Positions 1 through 12,062 of a stretch of DNA of 64,000 nt are shown piece by piece. The DNA is from Vitrella brassicaformis (lineage: Eukaryota > Sar > Vitrellaceae): the NCBI GenBank assembly GCA_001179505.1, contig CDMY01000395.1, positions 172,994 through 236,993 of the forward strand, written 5' to 3'. The stretch's first letter is position 1. Each line of letters starts with the position of its first letter. A program made the translations under genes and the position numbers. The notes beneath the pieces are model-generated. The model was not told where the DNA came from and made no database searches. It worked only from the letters and a program-made list of their open reading frames with translations.

Positions 1-3000
1 GGTCCTCGATTCAGGTAGGGCGATTGGGCAGAATACGAGCACATCTCGTATTTTCGTTCGCTTGTTTTCAATCAGTCATGAGAAGAAGAAGCCCTTCTTC
101 TTCAGAGCAGGCACGACCAGTTGGGATCCGAGAACAGACCTTCGGCCAGACCTCTTCCTGAAGGCTACGCGGCTTCCGATGGACCCTTCGCTCGAGCTGC
201 CGGAGGATCTCACTTTGCAAGGGCATCTGAAGGGCGTGGTTCAAACACAGGCAGGACTTCTTAAGCTGATCCAGGGGCACCCGCTTGCTTCTCGTGGCTT
301 TCTTTTACATGTGCCACGGCCGCTCGTTGATATCTTCTTCACGAATTCGACCTTGCACCCGCTGCAGAAGGATTTCGACGACACATTTGCTCGTCTGTGG
401 CGGCAGACGTATGGCGAGCCGCACCCGAAAGAAGTGAAAGACGCCTTGGTGGAGCTCGGCGACGAATGGCTTTCTCTGGCAGAGCGGATTTTTATCGCGC
501 ATACCAAAAGTGCCTTTAGTGACATGAACAAAGACCTCGCATCGGATGGTGGCGCAGAAGAGCACCGAACCATCGCCTCCATCTTTCGTCTGCTCTTCCG
601 ATCGGACCTTGGTCGTCTGGATGCGATTGTCCCTCCCCGCCAGGTGATGACACGCAGGCAGGCATACAGAGAGACACGCAAGCCATTACGTTATGTCAGG
701 AAGGGCGCGTCTATCGCATTGCCACAGCCCGGTCGTCCTCGGTTGAGGGGACATACAAAGTCGGCGTGTCCGTCTCTTGGCCATCTTTCGCCTCCACGTC
801 ACTCAGCAAGTCGTTTGCACGAGCCTGGGGCGGGGGATACCATTTGGAGAGTTTGGGGAGACTCGGCATCGAGATCCGGCATGGGATCGATCCCGAATCA
901 GAACAGAGCGGGTTCATGTTCGACATACCGTGGGGTGTGGTGCACAAGAACGCCTTCTTTTCCATTCTCCTTCGCCGGTGTCGCCTTCATTTCCATCCTT
1001 TCGAGAGTGTGTACACGTACGTGCCGCGACTGGTGCAGGGCATCTCAACCTATTCAGAGGAGAAAGAAGTCATGTTGCCCCCCCTCTATCCATTGCGAGT
1101 CGTCAATGTCACGAAAAAGGGAGGTAGCATGAGAATTGAGGAAACGAGACAAGCTCACCTAATCACGTGTATGTTGTGTCACCAGGAGGTTCGACATCGA
1201 GTTGGAAACTGACTGCATCAAAGCGCAATATGGCAAGAAAAAAGACATGTGCGACATGGATGTACTTATCTCACATGCTTACAGGTGTCTCTCGTCGTGT
1301 TGAGATGGCAAAGGTGCCCGTGAAGCTGACCCACACACCACTTAGCATTGAGCTGGCTGGCGGTGTCATGATGCGCATGATTGACCGATTCGCTGCCGTC
1401 CCTGTCCGCAACTCCACTGTACTCACGACAACACGAGACAATCAATCATCAGTCACAATACAGGTCAGTGTTTGATGGATCCCCTCCCCCTCTGCCAGGT
1501 GCAGATGGATGTGTGGGTGTCTGTACGTGTGTATAAAGGTGTATGAGGGCGAGTCCGTCAAGGCCAAGGACAACACACTGGCGGGCGTGCTCGTGCTGTC
1601 CGACATCCAATTGTTGCCGGCGGGGGTGCCGCAAATCATGGTGGGTACACAGACAGACAGACAGATAGACAGGGAGGGAGGGAGGGACGAAACACCTCAC
1701 TGTGTGTGTTTGCACGGACACACAGACGAGTGTTACGGTTTAAAAAAAAAAAGTGTGTTTGTAGGTGTTGTTTGACGTCGAGCCTGATGGAATTCTTACT
1801 GTGTCAGCCCAGGAGATGGGCACGGGCACGCGCAATGACATCATGATCGCCAGAGAGGATCACCCGATGGTCGTCAAGGTCGACACAAACGGCAAGAAGG
1901 CGTCTGTCGGCATCAGGAGCTGGCAGAGCTTCGGCAGCTTATTGGACACCTACCACACCAAAATGGGCCTTTCACCGAACACATACACGTGAGCAAAAGG
2001 ATGGAAGGGAGGGGTGAGACACACACTCACACACAGAGACAGAGAGAGAGGGCTGATTTCATTCATCCATCCATCCATCCCTCTCGCCCTTGTGTGTGTC
2101 GTCCGTCAGTTTCGTGTACAATGGCCGCCGCATCAGCAGACACGACACACCCCACCTGCTGGGCATCAAGGAGGGCGACATTATCTTAGCAATGCCGTCC
2201 GAAGCGGCGCTGATCGGCCCCAGGAACCGTGTCTCCATCACGACATCCGAGATCGGGCTGTGGGAGAGATGGAGATCGTTCACAGTCGTCGTCCCGAAGG
2301 GCACCTACATTTCAACCGTCAAAATCTATTCGACCAAAACCTCAGAATACGGCCAGGATACCTTCCATTTTAAGGTGAGACATGCTTGGAAGTGCTCGGG
2401 CGCTTTGCTGCTATCACGTACATTCTTCGCTTGCGTGCAGGTCTTCGAATGCAAGCACTGCTGCATGCAGGCAGGCCCTAATCTGCTGCAGCGGGACGTC
2501 CTCAATCTCGAAGACCTGACGCCAGCACCGAAAGGCGCCGCTGACATTCTGGTATGTCCATCCATTCATGTGTGCGCAGGTGTCGCGTGACGTCCATTCA
2601 TGTGCGTGCATGTGTGTGTGCAGGTGACGTTCTCAATCGCCGAGGATGGCATCATCACTGTGTCAGCCGAGGAGAAAGGGACGGCCAATCGCGCAAACAT
2701 CACCATGCCTCAGCTCGCCATGACACAGCTCTCCCACGTTTCTCCCCCCCATATCAAAGTCAGCCGAACACAACACATGGACGTGAGAGGGTCATGTCAT
2801 GTGTGGTGTCGCCTCTGTGTGTGTAGGTGATGTGTGGGGACGAGGGGAAGGAGCTCTACTTCACTGCAGGGTAAGCAGCCCACAGCAATCGAAGGGCTTC
2901 CTGGCTTCCTGGCGCATGCGATGCTGCGCCTTTGTCTCTGTGTCTGTCAGCAGAAAATGGACCAAGCGCATGAGTTATTTGATATATGCCTGGCAAAAGG

Positions 3001-3803
3001 AGTTCCGTTCAAATCCAAACACATACAGGTGCCAGTGGACACACAGCCAGCCATCATCTGCCAGAGTTCCCTGTGTGTGACGTCTCACAGGTTTTTCTAT
3101 CGAGGTGAGCCCGTGTATGGTGACGACACGACGGACAGCCTGGGCGTGATGGACGGAGACATCATCGAAGCCGTTCCTGAAGACCGACCCGCACGCATCC
3201 GTGGAAACACCGCACCATTCCAGCGAGGTCTGCAACGCTGTGGACGAGAAATGCATGCACACGATGCTCTTCGCCACCCACGTGGCTGCAGGTGCGTCGG
3301 GACCTCTCATCGTGACGACCCAATTCGATCTCGCGATCGATGGCGGCGCGTCAATGGAGGCGTTCATCCACCGCGACACTGCCCTGCCCGCCAACAGGAG
3401 CATGATATATACGACAACCAACGACAAGCAGACGGACGTTCCTTTCGACGTCAGAGGCTCAACACACTCGCCACTTATCTGTGGATAAGTCAGTGCGTGT
3501 GAGTGTGCAGGTGTATGAAGGTGACGGTTCTCTGCCACTGAACCAGAGCTACCTGCTGGGGCAAGTGTCGCTATCTGATGTCAGCCCCGCCCCCAAGGGA
3601 GTGCCTAAGATACAGGTACATTGAGACCGAGACACACCGAGCGGCTTCACCGACATTTCATTCATTTCTCTGTGGGCATGTGTGTGCGTCAGGTCACATT
3701 TGCTGTCGACATCAGCGGCATTCTGACGGTCTCATTGGCTGACTTGGCGACAGGCAACCACAATGAGACAACCTTTACCGTCATCATCGACAAGTCGTAT
3801 TGA
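1..3803 (+). CDS. ADP-ribosyltransferase-like / HSP70 substrate-binding / SUMO-like fusion protein (5' partial)
   Basis: Multi-exon gene entering from the left edge; the first acceptor in view is near 75 and the stop is TGA at 3801-3803. Exon 75-645 encodes an unrecognised helical region. From about 697 to 1120 the protein has the R-S-E layout of ADP-ribosyltransferases: VYR near 705, STS in FASTS near 790, and SEEKEVMLPP near 1057, giving an ExE. Then follow HSP70 substrate-binding domain (SBD) 1 (1314-1860; TPLSIELAGGVM, VYEGE, DGILTVSA), SUMO-like domain 1 (1885-2200; FVYNGRRI, LGIKEGDII), a diverged SBD 2 (2235-2720; DGIITVSAEEKGT), SUMO-like domain 2 (2828-3185; FFYRGEPV, LGVMDGDIIEAV) and SBD 3 (3293-3803; VYEGDG, VTFAVDISGILTVS). 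There is no HSP70 ATPase domain in view, and neither SUMO-like domain ends in a processed diglycine. Introns sit at the same places in each repeat. A role in protein quality control with NAD-dependent modification is inference only. The small introns near 1129-1178 and 1300 are uncertain. Confidence 0.8.
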
Positions 3804-4224
3804 TGTGGATATGACATACTACTACTCTGCGTCTCAGTTGCATTCGTCAGTGGTAGGTGGAGGCTTTGTGAGCTGGGCTGCAGGTCAGATTGATCACGTC
3901 AGTCAGTGGACAGACAGATGTGTTGGTCAGTGCTGCCGCAAAGAGCAGAGAGCTTGTACAATAAGAGCGTGTTGACATTTGTGTGGACGGACAGATAGGT
4001 TGGTTGACATGTGTGAGTCCAAAGCGTATTCATGCACACTGCACAGCTGACCATCATCGATGGCTCAGCCACGTCCGAGAAACCGACAACACAACGTCAC
4101 ACACCGAGAAAACCTGTAGAGTACACAGACACAAACGCCACAACACCACAATCACCTCACTGCAAAAACAACCCCATGGACCTCACACACACACACACAC
4201 ACACAAAACCCTTTCCCACCCTCC
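3804..4224. other. Intergenic / 3' UTR region with a CA repeat
   Basis: This stretch separates the ends of two convergent genes. I see no coding pattern in it. It holds a (CA)n tract at about 4184-4206 and presumably both 3' UTRs. Confidence 0.5.
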
Positions 4225-5597
4225 CTAGCAGCAGCAAGGAAAGCACCCCCTCAGCCAATTCGAGAAACACTGCCACCACTCATGCACCCACTGCACCCAC
4301 CCGCAGCATCCACTCGGCCCGGACACCACACCGCCGACATCCGCAGCCGTCCTCATGGGGGCGTAGGGGGGCGCCTCGTCTCGCTTGTTGAGGGGTGTGT
4401 GTGGGGGGCCGGTGCGGGGGGTGTGGGGGCAGGAGAAGTGGCCCGAGCGGGCCATGCGGACGCGGTCCTGTCTGTCCCCCCAGGCCGATCGGCCCTTCCC
4501 CCTTGGTGTGGGTGGAGACGTTAATGGTGGTGGCCCAAAGTAGCGGCGGGGGCCGAGGAAGAGGTCCTTCTCCCTCCAGACGGTCGGCCGCTCGGCGTCC
4601 AGGGCGTCAGGGTCGGGGAGGGGGGCGGGACCGAACTCTGCGCTGAACTCGCAGAGCTTGTCCCGGTCGGCGGCCAGAGCCTGCATCCTCTGCAGGCTGC
4701 ACGCACGCACACACGCAGACAAACAGACTGTTTGTTGTGGTGGTGCAGCTCTCCTTTCCCCAACAAGTTCTCTCTTCTCCCTCCCTCCCTCCCTCCCTCC
4801 CGTCCCCCCTCTAGCTCTGTTGTGTTGCATGCTTACGTTTCCGTGCCTCCCCTGTCCGGGTGCAGCCGACTGTCTTTGGCCACTGCACATACAGAAGACA
4901 GACACACACAGAAGAAAAACAACCGTTCAGCCCAAGCCGCCACAAGCCAACACATCGGCGAGACGGACTCGTCTCATGCAGGTCTTCGCATGGGGTGGCA
5001 AGGCCCATGCAGCCGAGTCAGCGTACATTTGCGGGTTAGAGGCACATCGTTGGCGACCACATTCTTGACTTATTGTGTGCGATAAAAGGGTCCCTAACGT
5101 CCACTTCGCCCACTGCAACACACCCCGCAGCCCTACTCGTTGCTTTGCTTACATGTGCGGCGAAATCCGGCATCGATGACGGCCTTGGAGGCGTTGTCGA
5201 CATGCCGGAGGCCGTAGAGGTCGGCCGACAGCTGCACCCTCGTCCCGTCCCTCACCGCGTCCCTGGCGGCGAGCACCCTCTTCCAGAGGTGCACGTCGCG
5301 CCGCTGGAGCCTCCTGAGGGCCCCAGGTCCGAGGGCGCCCAGCTGCCCCCGCGCCATTCGCCTGTCCTCGAGGAGCTCGGGGCTCCGGTACGCCGCCAGC
5401 AGAGGGGACACTGGGGCGTGTGTCTCCTCGCCCAGCCGACGGCCGAAGAAGCCGTAGTCGCTGACCTCCCTGTCCCTCAGCAGAGCAGGCGGCTCTGTGA
5501 GGGCAGGGGCGGCGTGGGTGGTGGCTGAGGGCTGGGAGGGAGGGCCGAACGGCACCATCGCCGGGGGGGGAGCGAGGAGTGCCGTTGATGATGCCAT
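4225..5597 (-). CDS. Unknown protein, at least two exons
   Basis: I do not recognise this protein. The first exon starts at an ATG at 5595-5597 (MASSTALLAPPP) and runs to a donor near 5150. It has a Pro/Ala-rich N-terminus and then a charged, conserved-looking segment with DYGFFGRRLGEE and KAVIDAGFRRT. A second coding segment at about 4225-4695 carries CEFSAEFGPAPLPDPDALD and EKDLFLGPRRYFGPPP, then a Pro-rich and Trp/Cys-rich tail. The reading frames do not join in the simplest model (phase 1 donor, phase 2 acceptor), so another small exon or another splice site is likely. The in-frame region upstream of 5597 stays open to 5693, so an earlier start is possible. Confidence 0.55.
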
Positions 5598-6952
5598 CTC
5601 AGGGGGATGGCAGAGAGGGAGAGAGAGAGGGGGGATGTCGATGTCGATGTGGGCGTTTGCTGCTTGAAAGGCCCTCCGATGCGCTGAGGACAAGTGCGAG
5701 ATCAGCAGCCGTTGACCGTTGTTCTTCTTGGCGCGCTTGTGTTTCTGTGATTGCCTGTGCCTTTGCCTGCGTGCGAATACTATACATTGCCGACTCTAGA
5801 TCAGATGCGCTGGTCGACCCCATGCTTCTGTGAAAGCAAATAACCCCGTTGTTCTTCGGCCGTCGATGGTTTGATTGACTGCATGTGTGTCTTGTGTGCA
5901 CAAGACCACCAGACAGGCATTCATTTATTTGCACGAGACTGATTGATGCCGCACAAAAATGATTGTTCGTTCCATGGTCCATCCCCGTGTCATTCAAAGG
6001 CACGTATACATATCGGTAGTACCCACTCACTCTCACTGCATCGCACCCACTGCAGCATGCACCGAGGGAGAGAGAAGTAGGGAGCCCATCAGGCGAACAC
6101 TCACACATGCCGAAACGCTCTGTACACTGACCTGACTGACTGCACCACACTGGAGAAAAAGATCGATGGTGCCAAGACCTATAGGCTCGGGAAGGTCTCC
6201 AAGCACCAGCGAATTCTGCTGCTATGTACGACGATGAACTGACTGACTGACTGACTGCATGAGTGAATGACTGACTGGATGGATGAATGGATGAATGCAC
6301 CCAGAGAGAAAGATGGGTGGGTGGGTAGATGGATGATCGATAAATGTGCCTCCCGGCAGCCACGACACACACCACACGAGCCTCTCTCACTTCATTCCAC
6401 AATCAATCATCGATTCCCCACTCCCGCGCTGTCTCCCCTCATCCCCTCGTTCTGCTCTTGTCAGCATCGACCGCCCGCCCCATTGAGCGCACGCCACCCA
6501 AGTCGACATGATGATGCCTCATTCGGAGCCGCACGGCCATAAAGGCGGACGGCTCCAAGCCGACAAGAGGAAAACATGACCCCTACAGTTCTTGCTTGCT
6601 GGTTCATGCCGCCCTTCATCGCCTCCCTAGCCGAGAAGCAGTCACTCGCCCACACGGCTCTGATGTGCCACCCATCAGAACGGAGTGGCTGGCACAACAG
6701 AAGCATGTGGGGATCATACTGCTCCTGAGCCACAGGATGCACCGAAGAGGCCTCACAACAACAAAGACTCCCTCCCATAGCTCAGCCACGTACGTACGTA
6801 TCCCATCTCATCCCATCTTCTTGCCTCTCATCTCCCTCACGGCATCAGACGGCAGACAGCAACCCAGGACAGCTCCACACACACCACCATTCATCATCAG
6901 ACCGGCCGAAAAGCCTCCCCCTCCCTCCCTCCCTCCCTCGTTGCTAGATCGA
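5598..6952. other. Long intergenic region, no gene recognised
   Basis: About 1.35 kb between two minus-strand genes. Open frames here are short and low in complexity. It contains a run of about six GACT/CTGA units near 6236-6260, GGAT repeats near 6274-6330, and a short CT tract near 6918-6940. It should hold the promoter of the unknown gene and the 3' UTR of the RAP gene. Confidence 0.5.
6236..6330. repeat. (GACT)n and (GGAT)n microsatellite patch
   Basis: Tandem GACT units starting near 6236 are followed by degenerate GGAT/GAAT units. This is simple-sequence DNA inside the intergenic region with no sign of coding use. Confidence 0.7.
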
Positions 6953-9900
6953 TCAGGCTGACGCCTCGGCGGCCTCGCCCCTCAAAGGCGTGTGCCGCTC
7001 GCTCACAGCGCGCCGCGCCCGTGCCTTGGTGGAGCGCGATGGCCGTGAGTCGGGCTGCACGTTGGGTGGGACCGGGGAGGCGCCCTTGTGCAGCAGGTTC
7101 TGGATGTACCCCTTCTTGGCCTCGGGCGACTGCAGTGCGTTCCTGCAGGCATCATATCATATGCAGACGGCAGACACATAACGGATGACGGATGGCCGGG
7201 GGAGGGGAGGGGAGGAGAGGGAAGGGCGTACCAGTGATAGTGGGGGATGAGGTACACTCGTTGGAAGGTGTTGCGCATCCGCTCCTGGAAGCACCGCAGC
7301 TGAAACTTGGCAGCTGGGGTCAGGAGGAAACCTACATTAACACAAGCCAACCACCGTGAGTGGCCACACATAAGTGTCGGTGTGATCGTAATGACGTGGG
7401 TGTGTTGTGTGTATAGAGGCACGCACCTGGTGCCTTCGTGTGGTCCGAGGTGGGGAATAGGAAGTCATTTTGGCTGGGGGGGTACTTGTAGGTGGACCCC
7501 ACGTCGTGCCAGTAGTGCATAGACGACCCCCACAGTATCGCCACCTGCTTCTGGTGACCATGCCCATGGTTCGCCGCCATCGTCGCCCCACTGGCCTCCT
7601 CCTCCGCCCTCTCTGCCGCACCAGCCATGCCAGTCCCCACCCACCCCCCAGCACACGGATGGCCGGGCACATGGTGGTGGTGGTGGTGGTGGTGACTCGC
7701 CTTCAGACCACTACCGTCGCCCTCGCCCTCGTCGAGCTGGCTCTCCTCGCTCTCGGATGAGTTGTAGCTGCCCACAGAGACCACACTGATGGCATCCTCA
7801 TCCTGACCGTCCTGTGGTGCGCTGGAGGCCTCTTGCTGCGCTTGTGCGGCGTCTCTGAGGGAGGCGAGCTCGTCGATGTTGATGGTGATGTACGTGTGAA
7901 AGGGGTTGACGAAGATCTTGTGGTCCGGCTGGCCGCCCGCAGCGGCAGCGCCGTCCTCGCCATCGACGGGGGCGACGGTAGACGGCTTCTCACCTTCACC
8001 CTCGCCATCCCCCTCACCGTCAGCAGCAGCAGCCACAGCCACAGCCACCTCCCCGACCTCTGCCTCCTTGATCTCACTCTTCGGCTCCTCAGCTGCACTG
8101 GCCTCATTCATCGCATCCGCCTCAAAGGGTGCGGTCTCGCTCCCCAGCTCGATTGGAGAGGGCGGGGACGGCGGCGGGGGCGGCTGGTTGGGGTGGCTGA
8201 GGTGCTGGTGTGGGTAGGTGGTGTAGGTGTGTCTCTCGCCTAGGGTCTCCTCGTCGGGCATGTGCATCACGCAGGGGATCTCGCACTCGTGGCGAAGAAT
8301 GAGACCGATCTCCTGGCCACAGAGATGGAGATGGACACATGAGATGGATGGATGTGGTGGTGGTGGGGGGCTTTTGTGTGTGTGTGTGTGTATGTACCTG
8401 AAGAGCGAACTCGGTTTCCTTCTCGAGAGCGCCTGCTCGCAGGCCATGGATACACCCACTGCTCATGGTGGCGTGACGGGTGAACGACAAGCTCTGCTCC
8501 GCCTGACACACACACACAGGCAGACAAACCACAAGTCGCACATGGGGTGTCGTCAAACCACCCATACCCTCCCTGCTGATTCATACCTGTATGGCCCGTC
8601 TGTTCCATGGCATGAGCGAGAATCCCGCCCGTACCAAGTTAAGTATGCCCACCTCCTCCTCACTCAGACAGTCCTTCTCAGATATGCACCGACCTGACAT
8701 TCAGCACACAACACACAACACACACCACACACCAAGTCCATCTTTGCCCATCACTGCCCCCCTCTCTCCCTCTGTGCTTACCGACGAGGAGCACCGGGTC
8801 CACCGGGTGTTCAGCAGTGCTGCCCCAACCCTCCCCCAGCACAGGTGGGGGCGGCACACTCTTCCCGCCACCTACACCAACACCCTCCCCCTTCGGTGTA
8901 TCACTCGACGCAACGATCGGCCGCAGCGGTGCAGGAGGGGGCGGCGCCATCAGCGACGCGAAACACAGTGTCACGCAGCTCGACAACGACAGGGGGGCGG
9001 GCGCATTCTCCCCCACTCCCGGCACCCTCGCCACCACATCCGATGGGTCCATGCTCGGCGAGCACGGCGAGAGCGCCAGAAGAGGCGACGAGGGTGGCGG
9101 TGGGGGCTGCTGCGGTCCGCCCTGGCCGAACACAAAGCTCGACGCGCTGCTCGCGTTGGGCGGCACACTGCCAGCCATGCCGATGCCGATGCCGATGCCG
9201 CCGAGATGGGGCGGGGGCGGGGGATGAGGCGAGTAGATGTCGTTGTCCGCCATGCCGGGCGAGAGGGGCGAGAGAGGCGTGACGTCATAGGGGTAGGGGC
9301 ATCGGGGGTGCGCTGTGTGAGATGGTGGGGGCGGTGGGAGGGGCAGCAGGCCGCCGGAGGGATCCACACTGGGCGATGTGTTTGTGTGTGACGAGGGGGA
9401 CATCGATGCGGGGGCGGCGCGGACTGCCTTGTGGTGCTGCTGCTGTTGCTGTTGCCGGTATTGATGTGCGTATTGGTGGGCCCACTGGTTGTACCCCCAG
9501 GCATAGCGGATGTGCTTGGCCAGAGTCCGTTGGAACTCAGAGAAAGCCCCGCTCGTCAGACCAAGCTGCGCACCATATACACACAGACACAGACACACAC
9601 ACACACACACATCCACACACACTGGCAAACAAATCGACCTCTCTCCCTCTGTGTGTGTGTGTGTGGTGTGTGCACCTGCACATAGGCCGCATAGACCTGG
9701 GCCAACATCGATGGCGTGAGGTAGGGCATCTTGTGCAGCACCTCCTGGCTGACGGCCTGCATGAAGGCCTCGTTCCTGAACGACAGCTTCGCCAGGTCCG
9801 TCGCCACATGCACCAGCTGCTGGGCCGTCAGGTGCGACACCGTGCAGTGCTTCAGGTAGGTCGCCAGGAAGGTGCAGTCCACGAAGCCCAGACGCGCAAA

Positions 9901-11912
9901 GGCATGCAGAATGCTCTATAGAGAGGAGAGACCAGACAGCAACCACCACATGCGCGGCGGCACACACAGGCTCACGTGTTGTGTTGTTCGTGTGCTCTCA
10001 CCTGCATGTCGGCCGCCGTGAACTGTCTGATCTGCTCCTGGACGGCAGGGACAACGATTTCCATGAGAGCCGGGGAGACCACCTGCAGCCGTGCGAAGGC
10101 GTTGAGTGTGGTGGCGATGTCGATGGGCCTGAAGGTGAGGATCAGCCGGGGCAGCTGCACCACCACACGCGTGAAAAGGCTCTCGTCCTTGATGTCAAAC
10201 AGAGAGAACGACCTGCAGTGGACGGATGGCAAGGACACAGAGAGATTGGTGTGGTGGTGTGTGTGTGTGTGTGTGTGTTTGCCTGAGGAGCAGGGCGATG
10301 GACTCGGCATTGAATTGTGCCATTCGTCGCTGCGCCTGGATTGACATCTCCTGGAAGAGGGCCACGTCACGCACACCCGCCCGCTGAAACGCAACGGCCA
10401 TCTGACACACACACACACACACATCCAACCACACACGCCCATACATGAGACGTCTGAACTGACCACCTCAGATGCCCACACACACTCTCACCATCTGCAG
10501 CTGGTGTGCGGTGAAGTCCCGAATCACCTCCTTAGCGTGTCGCGACGCGAACTCAAAGACATGCGGGAAATGGAACCCCAGCTTCGCGAAGCTGTACGCC
10601 GCCAGCGTCAGCTCCCTCGCCGTCAGCTTCCCCCCCTCCCCATCGGCCCCCTGCCGCTGCATCTCGGCAGCTATCGACCTAAACAGGGGGGCGTGGTGCA
10701 GGTTGAGGCGGGCGAATGATGAGGCGTGCGTCATGAGGTCGCTGATGGTGAAGTCTGAGACCTTCCTGAGGGTCTCGCGCGTGAGCACCTCGATGGCGCC
10801 AGACACGTGACAGCGGAGGGAGGCGTAGGAGTCGAGCAGCCGCGTGAGCTCGGAGGGCGTGCACAGGTGGGCTGTGGCGATCACCTACACACACACGGAC
10901 AGAGAAATCCATGCGTGTGTGTCACGGGGGTGAGGTGGGTGTTGGGAGAGGTGCGAGGTACCTACCTGCGGCGTCATGGCCATGACGAAGTCTTCGTGCA
11001 GGAAGCCCAGGACGACGAACGAGTGGACGATGGAGGCCAGCTCCTTGGCGTCGTAGTCGCGCATGTGGGTCAGGATGGTGCTCTTCAGACGCTGGAACAT
11101 GTACACGTGCTTGCGATGAATCATCGCAAAGTTGTCCAAAATCTGACGCACACAACCACACACACACACACACACACACACACAGATGAGTGCACACCTC
11201 CTTCCCCCTCCCCTCCCCTCTCCCTCCCCCTCTATCGTCATGCTCGTGTGCCTACCGCAATGATGTCCTCCTTCTTTGTGGCATTACTCATGGTCTGAAT
11301 GTCCTGATACTTGGCCCAGAAATCCCCCTGTGCAGCAGCAGCCTTCTTCTCAGTCGCCCTCCCAATGACGTCGTCCACAGATACGACAGCCACACTCGGC
11401 GGCCGACTAGTCGCCAGAGGCGGCGGGGGTGGCACCCCGCCCCATGAGTGCGTGTTCCACACGGGAGGCGACGACGCTGGCGAGAGAGCAGCGGTGCCAC
11501 AGGCATTGGCCGCCACGGACGAGAAGGCTCGCGGGGGGTGGCGGACGGGTGGCGGGGGAGGGGGTCGGGGGCTGACGTGTGTGGGAATGGCATTGGCACC
11601 ACCGGCCATGGCCATCGTCGACATTCCTCCTCCTTCTCCCTGTCTGGCTGATTGCCTCCTGCGGCCGCCAATCTGCGCATTGGCACCACCGTGCGGTGCG
11701 CCACTTGGCTGAGGGGGGAAGGGTAGAGGGAGGGACGCGCGGTGCTGAGGCCGGTAGTGGGCGTCGATGTCGTGACGATGAGTGGATGGTGAGGAAGTGG
11801 GACCGTTGACGAGCGGTGCAGGTCTCGGCCTCGAGGGCCCGGCAGCGGCGAGTGTGTTGGTGAGCATGCCAGCGCGATGCTTGGCGTGTGCTGTCGTCGA
11901 CGACACGATCAT
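6953..11912 (-). CDS. RAP-domain protein with FASTK/heptatricopeptide-like helical repeats
   Basis: Predicted organelle RNA-binding protein. It starts at ATG 11910-11912 (MIVSSTTAHAKHR) and ends at TGA 6953-6955. After a disordered Pro/Ser-rich N-terminus (about 11240-11900), six or more exons (about 9556-11150) encode repeated helical pairs such as LASIVHSFVVLGFLHEDF, LTLAAYSFAKLGFHFPHVF, IATTLNAFARLQ and LHAFARLGFVDCTFL. This is the pattern of FASTK-like / heptatricopeptide RAP proteins. A long Gln/Pro/Gly-rich linker (8770-9540), an acidic linker and an eight-His run (near 7680) follow. The C-terminal RAP domain has VAILWGSSMHYWHD (near 7530), KFQLRCF (near 7300) and VYLIPHYHWNAL (near 7220), then KKGYIQNLL. 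Checked joins: the exon ending near 8795 to the one starting near 8690, APG/FLL near 7429, and HYHW/NAL near 7231. The family acts in mitochondrial or plastid RNA processing or translation. I cannot see a clear transit peptide. Confidence 0.85.
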
Positions 11913-12062
11913 GAAAAACAAACAACGCCCTCTCCTTCACGGATCCATCGCCACCCTCCTCGTTATCACCCTTCCCATTCTTCCCATCTCTCCCACTCTT
12001 GGGACAGACGTCTAAGCTCGCAGACTCCAAGCTCGCAATTGAGTTTCTAGCCTCCCGCAGAG
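11913..12062. promoter_or_regulatory. Shared head-to-head promoter region (150 bp)
   Basis: The start codons of the RAP gene (-) and the J-domain gene (+) lie only 150 bp apart and point away from each other. Both 5' UTRs and promoters must fit here or overlap the genes. I saw no TATA box; the region has short pyrimidine-rich runs. Confidence 0.55.

Noticed and set aside
1-3803. A decayed full-length HSP70 gene
   Set aside because: No nucleotide-binding domain motifs are in view, and three SBDs with intact spacing and spliceable introns argue for a working multidomain gene.
5579-6402. Plus- and minus-strand open frames upstream of the unknown gene
   Set aside because: They are simple-sequence rich (GACT, GGAT, CA), show no conserved-looking segments and have no plausible splice joins.
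9590-9665. (CA)n/(TG)n tracts as telomere-like repeats or Z-DNA elements
   Set aside because: They occur inside most introns of the window on both strands and behave as intronic simple sequence, not as a special site.
8678-9967. A continuous 429-codon minus-strand frame suggested as a single protein
   Set aside because: Its first third (above about 9560) is a shadow frame over the true repeat exon, which reads DLAKLSFRNEAFMQAVSQ. Only 8770-9555 is coding in this frame.
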